From assembly GCA_964472035.1 (NCBI GenBank), contig CAYYIT010000003.1, forward strand, positions 20,186-84,185: a stretch of 64,000 nucleotides of DNA. The letters are read 5' to 3'. The notes under the pieces are model-generated. The model searched no databases, was not told where the DNA came from, and saw only the letters and a program-made list of their open reading frames with translations. This document shows positions 16,741 to 26,090 of this stretch, piece after piece. The translations under genes and the position numbers were made by a program. Each line of letters starts with the position of its first letter. Position 1 is the first letter of the stretch. The DNA comes from UBA3855 sp964472035 (lineage in GTDB: Bacteria > Bacillota > Clostridia > Oscillospirales > Ruminococcaceae).

Positions 16741-17922
16741 TCAATGATGGAATAATCTAATTCCAGTGAATGCCATTGCGATGCCGTACTTGTTGCAGGT
16801 CTCAATGACATTATCATCACGGATGGAACCGCCGGGTTCTGCAATGTACGCAACACCGGACTTCTTTGCGCGCTCGATGTTGTCGCCGAACGGGAAGAAT
16901 GCATCGGAACCGAGACAAACATCAGTATTCTGGGCAAGCCAAGCCTTCTTCTCTTCTGCGGTGAATACAGCGGGCTTTACCTTGAAGATTCTCTGCCACT
17001 CGCCCTCACGCAGTACATCCTCGTACTCGTCGCCAATGTAGACGTCGATCGCATTGTCGCGGTCTGCACGGCGGATGTCATCTACAAACTGCAGACCCAT
17101 TACCTGCGGAGACTGACGCAGCCACCAGTTGTCTGCCTTCTGGCCTGCAAGACGTGTGCAGTGGATTCTGGACTGCTGACCGGCACCGATGCCGATTGCC
17201 TGACCATCCTTGACATAGCAAACGGAATTGGACTGGGTATACTTCAGTGTGATCAGGGAGATCAGGAGGTCATCCATCTTGTCCGCCGGAATTTCCTTGT
17301 TCTCTGTCACGATATTGGAGAGCAGTTCCTTGTTGATGTCGAGTTCATTTCTGCCCTGTTCAAAGGTCACGCCGTAAACCTGCTTGGTTTCGATCGGAGC
17401 GGGCTTGTAATTTTCGTCGATCTTGAGGATGCAGTAAGTGCCCTTTCTCTTGGACTTGAGGATCTCCAGAGCCTCTTCATCATAATCGGGGGCAATAACA
17501 CCATCGGATACCTCACGCTGGATCATCTTTGCAGTGCAAACGTCTACCTTATCAGAAAGTGCGATGAAATCACCGTAGGAGGACATTCTGTCCGCACCTC
17601 TTGCTCTTGCATAAGCGGAAGCAAGGGGTGTCAGCTCGCCGAGATCATCCACCCAGTAGATCTTCTTCAGATCATCGGAAAGCGGTCTGCCGATCGCAGC
17701 ACCTGCCGGAGAAACATGCTTGAAGGAAGTCGCAGCGCACATACCTGTCGCAGCCTTCAGTTCCTTGACGAGCTGCCAGCCGTTGAGGGCATCGAGCAGA
17801 TTGATGTAGCCGGGTCTGCCGCAGAGTACCTCGATCGGCAGCTCGGAGCCATCCTCCATAAACACTCTGGACGGCTTCTGGTTCGGGTTACAGCCATATT
17901 TTAACAGCATTTCATTTGCCAT
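16741..17922 (-). CDS. purH: AICAR transformylase lacking the IMP cyclohydrolase domain
   Basis: The protein corresponds to the C-terminal AICAR transformylase domain of PurH (MLLKYGCNPNQKPS, FKHVSPAGAAIG, YTQSNSVCYVKDGQAIGIGAGQQSR, CLGSDAFFPFGDNI). It makes FAICAR from AICAR and 10-formyl-THF. At 393 residues it lacks the roughly 120-residue MGS-like domain that performs IMP cyclohydrolase in bifunctional PurH. This is not a truncation: the start has a normal ribosome binding site and the neighbouring purO supplies the missing step. The start overlaps the HAD gene by 11 bases. Confidence 0.95.
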   Translation of the reverse strand: MANEMLLKYGCNPNQKPSRVFMEDGSELPIEVLCGRPGYINLLDALNGWQLVKELKAATGMCAATSFKHVSPAGAAIGRPLSDDLKKIYWVDDLGELTPLASAYARARGADRMSSYGDFIALSDKVDVCTAKMIQREVSDGVIAPDYDEEALEILKSKRKGTYCILKIDENYKPAPIETKQVYGVTFEQGRNELDINKELLSNIVTENKEIPADKMDDLLISLITLKYTQSNSVCYVKDGQAIGIGAGQQSRIHCTRLAGQKADNWWLRQSPQVMGLQFVDDIRRADRDNAIDVYIGDEYEDVLREGEWQRIFKVKPAVFTAEEKKAWLAQNTDVCLGSDAFFPFGDNIERAKKSGVAYIAEPGGSIRDDNVIETCNKYGIAMAFTGIRLFHH

Positions 17923-18418
17923 GGGTTTTGTCCTCCTGAATTGTAATTGATGCCGGATCTCTCCGGCGAATGTGTTCCACCGCCTGCATCACGCAAGATT
18001 CCAGATCATCCTCCGATCTGATCAGACAAACGGAAAACCCGTAGATTTCGCCGTTTTTCTGCACGGACGGATCATCATCCACATGCAGCGCAATGCGGTA
18101 TTTTGACGGATATTTGGACGGCATCGCCTCCGCCCTGCTCCCCTGCACTTCCGTTTCGTGGCGTGCACCGTTGACAATGTTGTCAGGGCATATACCATAG
18201 CTCCGGAACAGAAGCCGGATATAGCGGGGACTGCGGTAGGATGTCGTATAAATCCAGACAGAGATGCCCTGTTCTTTCAGCTTACGGAACAGAGAAACCG
18301 TTCCCTTACGCAGACGGTCATGAAAGAGAAGATGCAGAGGGAACGGAAGCCGTCTCTCCGCATCACAGGTCTGCGGATCAATGAACAGGGTATCGTCTAA
18401 ATCAAAGGATACAATCAC
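17912..18418 (-). CDS. HAD-family phosphatase-like protein
   Basis: The 168-residue protein has the HAD motif I, FDLDDTLF, at its N-terminus, motif II in IYTTSYRS and the acidic motif IV HVDDDPSV. Catalytic aspartates are all present, so it should be an active phosphohydrolase. It overlaps purO by 4 bases and purH by 11 bases, so it is fully embedded in the purine operon. A role on a nucleotide or phosphosugar intermediate is plausible, but the substrate cannot be read from sequence. Confidence 0.85.
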   Translation of the reverse strand: MIVSFDLDDTLFIDPQTCDAERRLPFPLHLLFHDRLRKGTVSLFRKLKEQGISVWIYTTSYRSPRYIRLLFRSYGICPDNIVNGARHETEVQGSRAEAMPSKYPSKYRIALHVDDDPSVQKNGEIYGFSVCLIRSEDDLESCVMQAVEHIRRRDPASITIQEDKTHGK

Positions 18419-19131
18419 TTTGTATACTTATTGATCACCTTGGAAGTTGCCTTGCCGGTTTCGATGTCAATGTAACGAACGAACAAGGAAACCTTGTTGT
18501 CCTCGTTCAGTGCATCCCAGAGCTTTGCAGCGAATTCATCCATATCGTTCGGGATAGTCACCTTCTTCGGCTCACCCTCGAAGCTCGGCAGCGGATTGCC
18601 GTCGCCCATGTAGGTGTGGATGAAGTGACCAAAGCCGCTGATCGGATTTGTGTAGGAATAGGTAAAGCGCTCGCAGCAGTCAGGATTGCCGTCTGCGGAC
18701 TTGAGAATGGACATTGCATAGTTGTAGGTACCATTCTCCACATGCATGATACCGGAAATACGAGGTGTGTAGTTCGGTGCATCGTCCTCATATTCACGGG
18801 TACGCAGGGACTGCTCTAAGGTCTGCTGCTTGTCCATCAGCTCATAGATGGTATCGGTCTGGTCGCCGTTTGTCACGATGGTCTTATTGCCCAGTACTCT
18901 TACCGGAGAATAGATGATCAGGTGCGGATCTGTCAGCTTGGAAGGATCTGCAGCCTCGGTCTTGATGCCGTCAGCGGTCTCCGTGAACACGCGGTTACGG
19001 GAATTCACGCTTCTGCCCATGATGAAATACGCAGTGACAGCGGACTTGCCGTCCTCGGACTTGCCGATAACGATACCTCTGCCGGGATAGGAATTGCTTT
19101 TCAGTTCTTCATAAATATCCAGAGTTTTCAT
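18415..19131 (-). CDS. purO: IMP cyclohydrolase, PurO-like
   Basis: The 238-residue protein resembles the archaeal-type IMP cyclohydrolase PurO, which closes FAICAR to IMP. Supporting segments are YPGRGIVIGKSEDGKSAVTA, MGRSVNSRNRVF and CCERFTYSY. The archaeal enzymes are about 200 residues, so this is slightly longer. It sits in the purine operon three genes upstream of purD, beside a PurH that lacks its own cyclohydrolase domain. The context and sequence agree, giving a split last-two-steps arrangement. Confidence 0.85.
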   Translation of the reverse strand: MKTLDIYEELKSNSYPGRGIVIGKSEDGKSAVTAYFIMGRSVNSRNRVFTETADGIKTEAADPSKLTDPHLIIYSPVRVLGNKTIVTNGDQTDTIYELMDKQQTLEQSLRTREYEDDAPNYTPRISGIMHVENGTYNYAMSILKSADGNPDCCERFTYSYTNPISGFGHFIHTYMGDGNPLPSFEGEPKKVTIPNDMDEFAAKLWDALNEDNKVSLFVRYIDIETGKATSKVINKYTK

Positions 19132-19168
19132 AGCAAATGCTCCTTATGTAAAGTTTTGAACATCAGTT

Positions 19169-19804
19169 TCAGTTACCCTTGTAATCAACAAACGCACGGT
19201 TTCCGATCACCGTCAGTCTGTCCTCGCAGAAAAGGCTGACAGCCTCCGGAAGGATCTTCCATTCTGCCTGTTCCATGACACGCTTCTGCAGGATCTCGGG
19301 GGTATCATTGTTCTGCACCTCGACACCCTTTTGCAGAATGATGGGGCCGCCGTCGCAGATCTCTGTCACGAAATGCACGGTTGCACCGGTAAGCTTCACG
19401 CCCTTTTCAAGGGCCTTTTCATGAACATGCAGACCATAGAAGCCATCACCGCAGAAGGACGGGATCAGGGACGGGTGAACATTGATGATCTTATTGCGGT
19501 ACGCCTTGATAATGCTCTTGTCGAGGATCGTCATGAAGCCCGCAAGAACGATCAGATCCGCATATTCCTGGTACAGCGCCTCATGCAGCGCGTTGCTGTA
19601 GGACGCATTGTCCGGATAATCCTTTCTCGGAACCACCCTTGTCGGAATATTGTTGTTTCTGGCTCTTACCAGTGCATAGGCATCCGCCTTGGAGGAGATG
19701 ACACAGCTGATCTTACCGCCGCGCAGCTCTCCCCTGTTCTGTGCATCAATGAGTGCCTGGAGGTTGGTGCCGCCTCCGGAAACAAGTACTACAATATTTT
19801 TCAT
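19169..19804 (-). CDS. purN: Phosphoribosylglycinamide formyltransferase
   Basis: PurN transfers a formyl group from 10-formyl-THF to GAR. The protein has the N-terminal VLVSGGGTNLQALIDA, the catalytic segment INVHPSLIPSF and GATVHFVTEICDGGPII with the catalytic Asp. The ATG at 19804 is preferred, with AGGAG 10 bases upstream; a GTG at 19813 is also in frame. Length of 211 residues is normal. It lies 28 bases after purM. Confidence 0.96.
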   Translation of the reverse strand: MKNIVVLVSGGGTNLQALIDAQNRGELRGGKISCVISSKADAYALVRARNNNIPTRVVPRKDYPDNASYSNALHEALYQEYADLIVLAGFMTILDKSIIKAYRNKIINVHPSLIPSFCGDGFYGLHVHEKALEKGVKLTGATVHFVTEICDGGPIILQKGVEVQNNDTPEILQKRVMEQAEWKILPEAVSLFCEDRLTVIGNRAFVDYKGN

Positions 19805-19832
19805 CAAGTTCACACTCCTGTTGATTTTGAAA

Positions 19833-20867
19833 TTAGCAGAGAATTACGCCTTCTTCGGATTCAACCAGTTCGCCGAGGATATAAGCATCCTCACCGGCAG
19901 ACTTCAGGATCTCCACTGCCTTGTCAGCGTCTTCCTTTGCAACGGAAACGATCATGCCGACACCCATGTTGAAGGTGTTGTACATGTCACGCTCCGGAAT
20001 ATGACCGGTTCTTGCAAGCAGCTCGAAGATGGGCAGAACCTGTACGTTCTTCTTCTCGATCTTTGCAGACAGGCCCTTGGGCAGGGATCTCGGAATATTT
20101 TCATAGAAGCCGCCGCCGGTGATATGGGAAACCGCCTTTACCGTTACGGATTCCATCAGCTTCAGTACGGACTTCACATAGATCTTGGTGGGAGTCAGCA
20201 GGCACTCGCCGAGTGTCATACCCAGCTCGTCAAAATAGATGGACAGGTTTGCCTTATTGACATCGAATACCTTGCGCACCAGAGAGAAGCCGTTGGAATG
20301 CACACCGCTGGACTTCAGAGCGATCAGTACGTCGCCTGCCTTCTGGGAATCAGGGTTCACGATCTTGTTCTTATCAACAACACCTACGGAGAAGCCAGCC
20401 AGATCGTATTCATCGATCGGATAGAAGCCGGGCATCTCAGCAGTCTCGCCGCCGATGAGTGCGCAGCCGGACTGTACGCAGCCCTCTGCGATACCGGAAA
20501 CGATGGTAGCCACCTTCTCAGGATAGTTCTTGCCAACTGCAATGTAGTCGAGGAAGAACAGGGGCTTCGCTCCGCAGCAGATGATATCGTTCACGCACAT
20601 TGCAACGCAGTCGATACCTACGGTATCATGCTTATCCATGAGGAATGCAAGCTTGAGCTTTGTGCCGACGCCGTCCGTACCGGAAACGAAAACAGGCTTT
20701 TCGATGCCGGTCAGATCGGGTTCAAACAGACCGCCAAAGCCGCCGATGCCGGACAGAACACCGGGGGTATTGGTCTTCTTGATATGCTCACGCATCAGCT
20801 TGACAGCCTCATAACCGGCAGTAACGTCAACGCCGGCCTTCTTATAGCTTTCAGAAAAACTGTTCAT
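19833..20867 (-). CDS. purM: Phosphoribosylformylglycinamidine cyclo-ligase (AIR synthetase)
   Basis: PurM closes FGAM to AIR with ATP. The 344-residue protein has FVSGTDGVGTKLKLA, VNDIICCGAKPLFFLDY, LIGGETAEMPGFY and HITGGGFYENIPR, all diagnostic. AGGAGGT lies before the ATG. The 173 bases between purM and the purF-like gene hold a TATAAT but no good -35, so a separate promoter is possible but weak. Confidence 0.97.
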   Translation of the reverse strand: MNSFSESYKKAGVDVTAGYEAVKLMREHIKKTNTPGVLSGIGGFGGLFEPDLTGIEKPVFVSGTDGVGTKLKLAFLMDKHDTVGIDCVAMCVNDIICCGAKPLFFLDYIAVGKNYPEKVATIVSGIAEGCVQSGCALIGGETAEMPGFYPIDEYDLAGFSVGVVDKNKIVNPDSQKAGDVLIALKSSGVHSNGFSLVRKVFDVNKANLSIYFDELGMTLGECLLTPTKIYVKSVLKLMESVTVKAVSHITGGGFYENIPRSLPKGLSAKIEKKNVQVLPIFELLARTGHIPERDMYNTFNMGVGMIVSVAKEDADKAVEILKSAGEDAYILGELVESEEGVILC

Positions 20868-21040
20868 GGGTATAACCTCCTATGATGCAATCACATCATT
20901 TTCACTTCATTATATGGGGGCATATACTTCCGCGCAGATGCCATTTATGCAGAGCAGAACGCATATGACTCGTATCCGTCATATTCACCGCCATTCACAC
21001 AAATGCGCAAACAGCAGAAGTATATGTCATCAAACATGGA

Positions 21041-22459
21041 TTATTTGCCATTCCAGCAATAAGAACAAAGATTCTTAGCCGGTAAACCGATCGCCTTCAT
21101 CGTACCCTCAAGCGTCTGGAATTCAAGAGATGTGAGCTTAAGCTGACGGCAGATCTCTTCGCGCAGTCGTTTACCGCGCACTGTATTCGTATCGCAATAC
21201 TCCTCAAGGTGCTTCATGCCTTCTGCACCTTCAAACTGATCAATGACCTGACGCGCGATGAGCTCCATTTCAGAGGTACTGCGGGAGAAATTCAGATATT
21301 TGCAGCCAAACATGATCGGCGGACAGGCGGAACGCATATGGACTTCCTTTGCGCCGTGTTCGTAGAGGAATTCCACCGTCTCACGCATCTGTGTACCGCG
21401 GACGATACTGTCATCGACAAACAGCAGTCTCTTGCCTTCAATCAGTTCATGCACAGGAATCATCTTCATTTTTGCAACATGATTGCGCATCTTCTGATTG
21501 GTAGGCATAAAGCTTCTTGCCCAGGTAGGAGTATACTTGATAAAAGGTCTTGCAAAGGGAATACCGCTGCGGTTTGCATAGCCAATTGCATGAGGAGTAC
21601 CGGAATCGGGAACACCACAGATATAGTCCACATCCGGGAGACATCCGGCATCAATATCATTCTGTGCCAGTATTTCGCCGTTTCTGGTACGCATCGTCTC
21701 AACGGTAACGCCTTCATAAACCGCAGTAGGATAGCCATAATAGGTCCACAGGAAGGAACAGATATTAAGCTGACCGTTGCCGGGGGCAAGCACTTCACAG
21801 CTGTTAGGTGTAAGCTTTACGATCTCACCAGCTTCGAGTTCCTTGTAAACGGAATACCCGAGCTTCTGGAATGCGAATGATTCCAGTGTCACGCAATAGC
21901 CATCTGAACGCTTACCGATCACGATCGGCAGCTTGCCGTATTTATCCCTTGCAGCAATGATTCCATCCTTCGTCAGGATCATCAGGGACATCGTACCCTC
22001 AATTTTCTCCTGAGCATAACGGATACCCTCTGCAAAAGTAGCCTTCTGCGCAATCAGAGCACCAATCAGATCACCGGAATTGATTTTACCGCTGCTCATT
22101 GCTTCAAAACATGCACATCCGCTTTCGAGCAATTCTTCAGTCAGTGCTTTGGCATTATGCACAATGCCAACACTGCAGATCGCATACAAGCCGAGTCGGG
22201 AGCGAACCAGAATCGGCTGCGGATCTGTGTCACTGATACAGCCGATGCAGAGATTTCCCTGCATGGATGCGACGTCATTCTCAAATTTTGTGCGGAAAGG
22301 AGAATTTTCAATGCTGTGAATATTTCTCTGGAACCCTCTTTCCTCTGAATAAGAGGTCATACCGCCTCGGCGTGTTCCAAGATGGGAATGAAAGTCCGTT
22401 CCGAAAAATACGTCTACAACGCAATCATTTTCAGAAACCGCTCCAAAAAAACCGCCCAT
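21041..22459 (-). CDS. purF: Amidophosphoribosyltransferase homologue with degraded glutaminase site
   Basis: The 472-residue protein aligns with PurF, which makes phosphoribosylamine from PRPP and glutamine. The PRPP loop (LLFVDDSIVRGT), CGVPDSG and the cysteines that hold the 4Fe-4S cluster in the Bacillus enzyme (NICSF, FGCKY, CSYC) are kept. The N-terminus, however, reads MGGFFGAV: the catalytic Cys (family C-G-[IV]-F-G) is Gly. The GHVRYAT and HNGN motifs are replaced by GCISDT and VGIVHN. The glutaminase half therefore looks inactive while the transferase half looks intact. The ATG has no upstream alternative because purC ends 3 bases before it. Confidence 0.88.
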   Translation of the reverse strand: MGGFFGAVSENDCVVDVFFGTDFHSHLGTRRGGMTSYSEERGFQRNIHSIENSPFRTKFENDVASMQGNLCIGCISDTDPQPILVRSRLGLYAICSVGIVHNAKALTEELLESGCACFEAMSSGKINSGDLIGALIAQKATFAEGIRYAQEKIEGTMSLMILTKDGIIAARDKYGKLPIVIGKRSDGYCVTLESFAFQKLGYSVYKELEAGEIVKLTPNSCEVLAPGNGQLNICSFLWTYYGYPTAVYEGVTVETMRTRNGEILAQNDIDAGCLPDVDYICGVPDSGTPHAIGYANRSGIPFARPFIKYTPTWARSFMPTNQKMRNHVAKMKMIPVHELIEGKRLLFVDDSIVRGTQMRETVEFLYEHGAKEVHMRSACPPIMFGCKYLNFSRSTSEMELIARQVIDQFEGAEGMKHLEEYCDTNTVRGKRLREEICRQLKLTSLEFQTLEGTMKAIGLPAKNLCSYCWNGK

Positions 22460-22462
22460 ACA

Positions 22463-23179
22463 TTATTCTCCCATCAGGCGCTTCATGATTTCCTGATATG
22501 CTTCCTCTACACCGCCCATATCTCTGCGGAAACGATCCTTGTCGAGCTTTTCGTGGGTAGTGCTGTCCCAGAAACGGCAGGTATCGGGAGAGATCTCATC
22601 TGCCAGAATGATCTGGTCATGGAAACGGCCAAACTCGATCTTGAAGTCAATGAGATCGATATTCAGTTCCTTGAAGAACTTCACCATGAATTCATTTACC
22701 TTGAAAGCATACTTGGTGATGGTGTCGATCTCTTCCTGAGTTGCAAGACCCAGTGCCAGTGCATAATAGTCATTGATGAACGGATCGCCCAGATCATCAT
22801 TCTTATAGCTGAATTCCAGAGTGGGCTGGAGGAGCTTTGTGCCTTCCTCGATACCGAGCTTCTTGGAGAAGCTACCGGCAGCCACATTTCTGACGATTAC
22901 CTCGAGGGGAACGATGGAAACCTTCTTCACGATGGTCTCACGGTCGGAGATCTCCTCTACCAGATGCGTCGGAACCCCTTCCTTTTCAAGCATCTTGAAC
23001 ATGAAGTTAGTCATTCTGTTATTGATGACGCCCTTACCAGAGATGGTGCCCTTCTTCTCGCCATTGAATGCGGTCGCATCATCCTTGTAGTCTACGATTA
23101 CCAGGTCAGGATCGTTGGTTGCATAAACCTTCTTTGCCTTACCCTCATACATCTGTTCGCCTTTCACAATGTTTGCCAT
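22463..23179 (-). CDS. purC: SAICAR synthetase
   Basis: PurC condenses CAIR with aspartate using ATP. The 238-residue protein has YEGKAKKVYATNDPDLVIV, SKKLGIEEGTKL and LIDFKIEFGRF followed by ILADEISPDTCRFWD, the standard family motifs. It follows purE by 27 bases and precedes the purF-like gene by 3 bases, so the three are one transcript. Confidence 0.97.
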   Translation of the reverse strand: MANIVKGEQMYEGKAKKVYATNDPDLVIVDYKDDATAFNGEKKGTISGKGVINNRMTNFMFKMLEKEGVPTHLVEEISDRETIVKKVSIVPLEVIVRNVAAGSFSKKLGIEEGTKLLQPTLEFSYKNDDLGDPFINDYYALALGLATQEEIDTITKYAFKVNEFMVKFFKELNIDLIDFKIEFGRFHDQIILADEISPDTCRFWDSTTHEKLDKDRFRRDMGGVEEAYQEIMKRLMGE

Positions 23180-23206
23180 GATAGTTAACCTCCATCTATT
23201 GTTCCC

Positions 23207-23707
23207 TTAAAGGGTTTTTACCATTTCTGCGAGTGCTGCGTCCTTCTTTCTGACGCCCTCTGCCATATCTTCCTTCATCTTGTCAAGTGCCTGTGCAAGC
23301 GCAGGATCGCTCAGTGCAAGCATCTGCACGGCAAGAATACCGGCATTGGCTGCATTATTGATACCTACAGTAGCCACCGGAACACCGGGCGGCATCTGTA
23401 CCGTTGCAAGCAGTGCGTCCATACCGTCGAGTGCGGTGGACTTGATCGGAATACCGATCACAGGAAGTGTAGTGTGTGCCGCAAGAACGCCGCCGAGATG
23501 TGCTGCCATACCTGCTGCTGCAATGATGACACCAAAACCGTTTTTCGCTGCATTCTTGGAAAATTCCGCTGCTTCATCGGGTGTACGGTGAGCGGACATG
23601 ACATGTACTTCATACGGTACGCCGAAGGACTTGAGCTTTTCTACTGCCCCCTTGACAACCGGGAAATCACTGTCGCTGCCCATAATGACTGCCACTTTTT
23701 TTGACAT
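23207..23707 (-). CDS. purE: N5-CAIR mutase
   Basis: PurE moves the carboxyl group of N5-CAIR to give CAIR. The 166-residue protein has MGSDSDFPV, VMSAHRTPDEA, AAGMAAHLGGVLA and GIPIKS, typical of the class I enzyme that normally works with PurK. No purK gene is in the window. GAGGCG precedes ATG 23707. It is the first purine gene of the run. Only 76 bases separate it from the upstream gene, too few for a purine riboswitch with terminator. Confidence 0.96.
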   Translation of the reverse strand: MSKKVAVIMGSDSDFPVVKGAVEKLKSFGVPYEVHVMSAHRTPDEAAEFSKNAAKNGFGVIIAAAGMAAHLGGVLAAHTTLPVIGIPIKSTALDGMDALLATVQMPPGVPVATVGINNAANAGILAVQMLALSDPALAQALDKMKEDMAEGVRKKDAALAEMVKTL

Positions 23708-23783
23708 AAGACGCCTCGTTTCTCCGTGCAATTTACAATCCTGACTTCTGCTGTTCTGCACGGTGAACTGCATGAGCCATTAT

Positions 23784-24809
23784 TTATTCTGCATCCGTCG
23801 GTTCCGGTTCCGTAACAGCCGGTTCGCTGTTATGGAAGTCCATATTGACAGATGTGAGAATCACTTTATTTTCAGGTGTTTTCTGGAAATACAGATGCAC
23901 CTGAACACTCTGACCACTGATGGTTTCGCGTGCGGTATTGGTATGGTACTCTATCGTAAAGGACAGATCATAGATCCGGTTTTCCGTTCCCATCGAACCA
24001 GTAAACGCAACATCCCGGATGCGGTCAAATACCGCACCGTTAAAGGAATCATTGATGCTCAGTCCGCCGATATATTCCGCGCTCGTGATCAGTGAAAGGT
24101 TACTGAAATCATTACTCAGGAGCATCTCCATATAATCCGTCACATGACTGCTGATCCCCTGAAGTCCCTCCGGCTTCAATTCTGCAAGATAGAGCGAACC
24201 GGTAACCTCCCATTCCATCGCTATCCCTCCGACGAAGGTCTCCATGGAGGCTTTCTGCAGTACTTCCCTGCCCTCATTGGCATAATAGGAAAGGGTACAC
24301 CCCTCACGCGAAAGCGTGAGCGTCCTGCCTTTATAGGTAACGCTTGTCCAGCTGTCCGAGAACACCGGAACAAAGGTATCGGAATCGTACAGGATATTGC
24401 TTCCGTCCTCTGCCACAACACCAAGGTAGTAAAAGTCACCCATTTTCTCCATCGATTGGAATACAAACGGAAGCACGACATTTTCTTCATAATCAATGCC
24501 GCCGATAAGAACCTGTCCGTCCATACGCTGCGAAGCCAGGATCAGCTTCGGCGTAACCGCAAGAATCTCCGTCCATTCCGGTTCGATGACGACCGCACCT
24601 TCTTTGTCAAGGAGTCCATAATAGCCATCCGTACTTCTGAAGAGCTGCAGTCCGGTACTGTATTGTGTCAGGACTTCAGCGATGCGTTCATCATCACCGC
24701 CGCCCCCTGTGTCACGTGAAACATCATAGTAGAATTTCGTCAGTCCCACGCACAGAATGATCGCAACGATAAAGAGCAGAGAGATCATGAACTTGACACG
24801 ATTGCTCAC
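23784..24809 (-). CDS. Membrane-anchored protein with WG-repeat-like N-terminal part
   Basis: The 341-residue protein has one N-terminal membrane segment (FMISLLFIVAIILCVGLTKF) and a large extracytoplasmic part. Near residues 60-80 it has DGYYGLLDKEGAVVIEPEW, which resembles a WG repeat, and the C-terminal 100 residues look like an NTF2-type fold. The tail is acidic and Pro/Thr-rich. It overlaps the upstream glycosyltransferase gene by 4 bases, so the two are coupled and may act together at the envelope. Function is otherwise unknown. Confidence 0.75.
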   Translation of the reverse strand: MSNRVKFMISLLFIVAIILCVGLTKFYYDVSRDTGGGGDDERIAEVLTQYSTGLQLFRSTDGYYGLLDKEGAVVIEPEWTEILAVTPKLILASQRMDGQVLIGGIDYEENVVLPFVFQSMEKMGDFYYLGVVAEDGSNILYDSDTFVPVFSDSWTSVTYKGRTLTLSREGCTLSYYANEGREVLQKASMETFVGGIAMEWEVTGSLYLAELKPEGLQGISSHVTDYMEMLLSNDFSNLSLITSAEYIGGLSINDSFNGAVFDRIRDVAFTGSMGTENRIYDLSFTIEYHTNTARETISGQSVQVHLYFQKTPENKVILTSVNMDFHNSEPAVTEPEPTDAE

Positions 24810-25804
24810 TGTTCATTCTCCTGAATGTTCTGCGCTTCCTGTTCCTTCATACGGGAACGGTAGATTTCTTCGGTCTCACGTGCAAGATAGATCGGACGCG
24901 CCTTCGATTCCAGATAGGTCTTCGAGAGATACTGACCGAGGATACCTGTGCAGAACAGCTGCAGACCTCCAAGCAGGAACATCACACACATAATGGTCGG
25001 GAATCCTGCTACCGGATCACCGAACACAAGTGTCTTGATCACGATCACAATGATCATGATGAATGCCACCAGACAGCTGAGGATACCCAGCAGGGACGCC
25101 AGCGCCAGCGGTGCAGTGGAGAACGCGAAAATGCCCTCCAGCGAATACCGGAACAATCCCCAGAACGACCAAGCGGTCGTACCTGCGGCACGTTCGACAT
25201 TCTCATATTCAATATAGCGGACCTTGAAGCCCACCCAGCTGAAAATGCCCTTTGAAAAACGGTTGTATTCCTTCATGGAGAGAATGGAATCCACCATCTG
25301 TCTTGTCATGAAACGGAAGTCCTGTGCGCCGTCCACGATCTCCGTCTGCGAGATCTTATTCATGATCTTGTAGAAGGTTCTTGCAAACGCCGAACGGATC
25401 TTGGATTCGCCTTTACGGCTGACACGACGTGTCGTTGCACAGTCATATTCTCCGTCCTTGACAAAATGATACATCTGCGGAAGAAATGCCGGCGGATGCT
25501 GCAGATCGGCATCCATCACAACGACATAATCACCTTTCGCATTTTCAAGACCGGCAAACATTCCGGCTTCCTTACCAAAGTTTCTGGAGAAGGAAATATA
25601 GCGGACACGCTCGTCCGAAACAGACATATCCCGCAGGATGGAGAGTGTCCTGTCCTTGGAGCCGTCATCAATGAACAGCAGCTCAAATGTCAGGGACGGA
25701 TGCTCCGTGCGCATCTGCTCCATCACACGCAGAATCTCCTGATAGAAAAGCGGCAATACCGCCTCCTCGTTATAACATGGAACTACAATGGAAATCAAAC
25801 TCAT
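24806..25804 (-). CDS. Family 2 glycosyltransferase, polyprenyl-phosphate type
   Basis: The 332-residue protein has a GT2 domain (ISIVVPCYNEEAVLP, LLFIDDGSKDRT, VVMDADLQHPP). Two C-terminal membrane segments follow (LGILSCLVAFIMIIVIVI and CVMFLLGGLQLFCTGILG). This is the layout of GtrB/DPM1-like enzymes, which load a sugar from a nucleotide donor onto polyprenyl phosphate for envelope glycosylation. The acceptor cannot be stated. A promoter lies about 120 bases upstream. It is first in a run that may continue into the purine genes. Confidence 0.9.
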   Translation of the reverse strand: MSLISIVVPCYNEEAVLPLFYQEILRVMEQMRTEHPSLTFELLFIDDGSKDRTLSILRDMSVSDERVRYISFSRNFGKEAGMFAGLENAKGDYVVVMDADLQHPPAFLPQMYHFVKDGEYDCATTRRVSRKGESKIRSAFARTFYKIMNKISQTEIVDGAQDFRFMTRQMVDSILSMKEYNRFSKGIFSWVGFKVRYIEYENVERAAGTTAWSFWGLFRYSLEGIFAFSTAPLALASLLGILSCLVAFIMIIVIVIKTLVFGDPVAGFPTIMCVMFLLGGLQLFCTGILGQYLSKTYLESKARPIYLARETEEIYRSRMKEQEAQNIQENEQ

Positions 25805-25925
25805 GATAAACTCCTTCCATCGCTTGATAGCGACAGATTATTCAGGTCGGCGGATTCCGGAATCACATCGTGAATCCGGCATGAAAAAACACGAAACCGA
25901 CCAACCGACATAGTTAGCTATTATT

Positions 25926-25954
25926 ATAATACAACATATTTACAAAGATTGCAA
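25926..25954 (-). promoter_or_regulatory. Sigma-A promoter of the glycosyltransferase operon
   Basis: On the minus strand TTGCAA (25949-25954) and TATTAT (25926-25931) are 17 bases apart; an overlapping TATAAT is also present at a longer spacing. Confidence 0.65.
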
Positions 25955-26090
25955 GTGGTTTTTTTCAGGATTTTGAAAAAAATTTCGATTCCGTTTCGGG
26001 AGTCAGAAAATTATCACGCAGATTCGGGGAATTTTTTTCAACACCCTTTTCGTCGCATTTCACAAAAATATGAAGCAGCCGCGATCTGCC

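Noticed and set aside
23708..23783. Purine riboswitch or PurR box before purE
   Set aside because: The gap is only 76 bases, and no purine aptamer motifs or clear operator were found.
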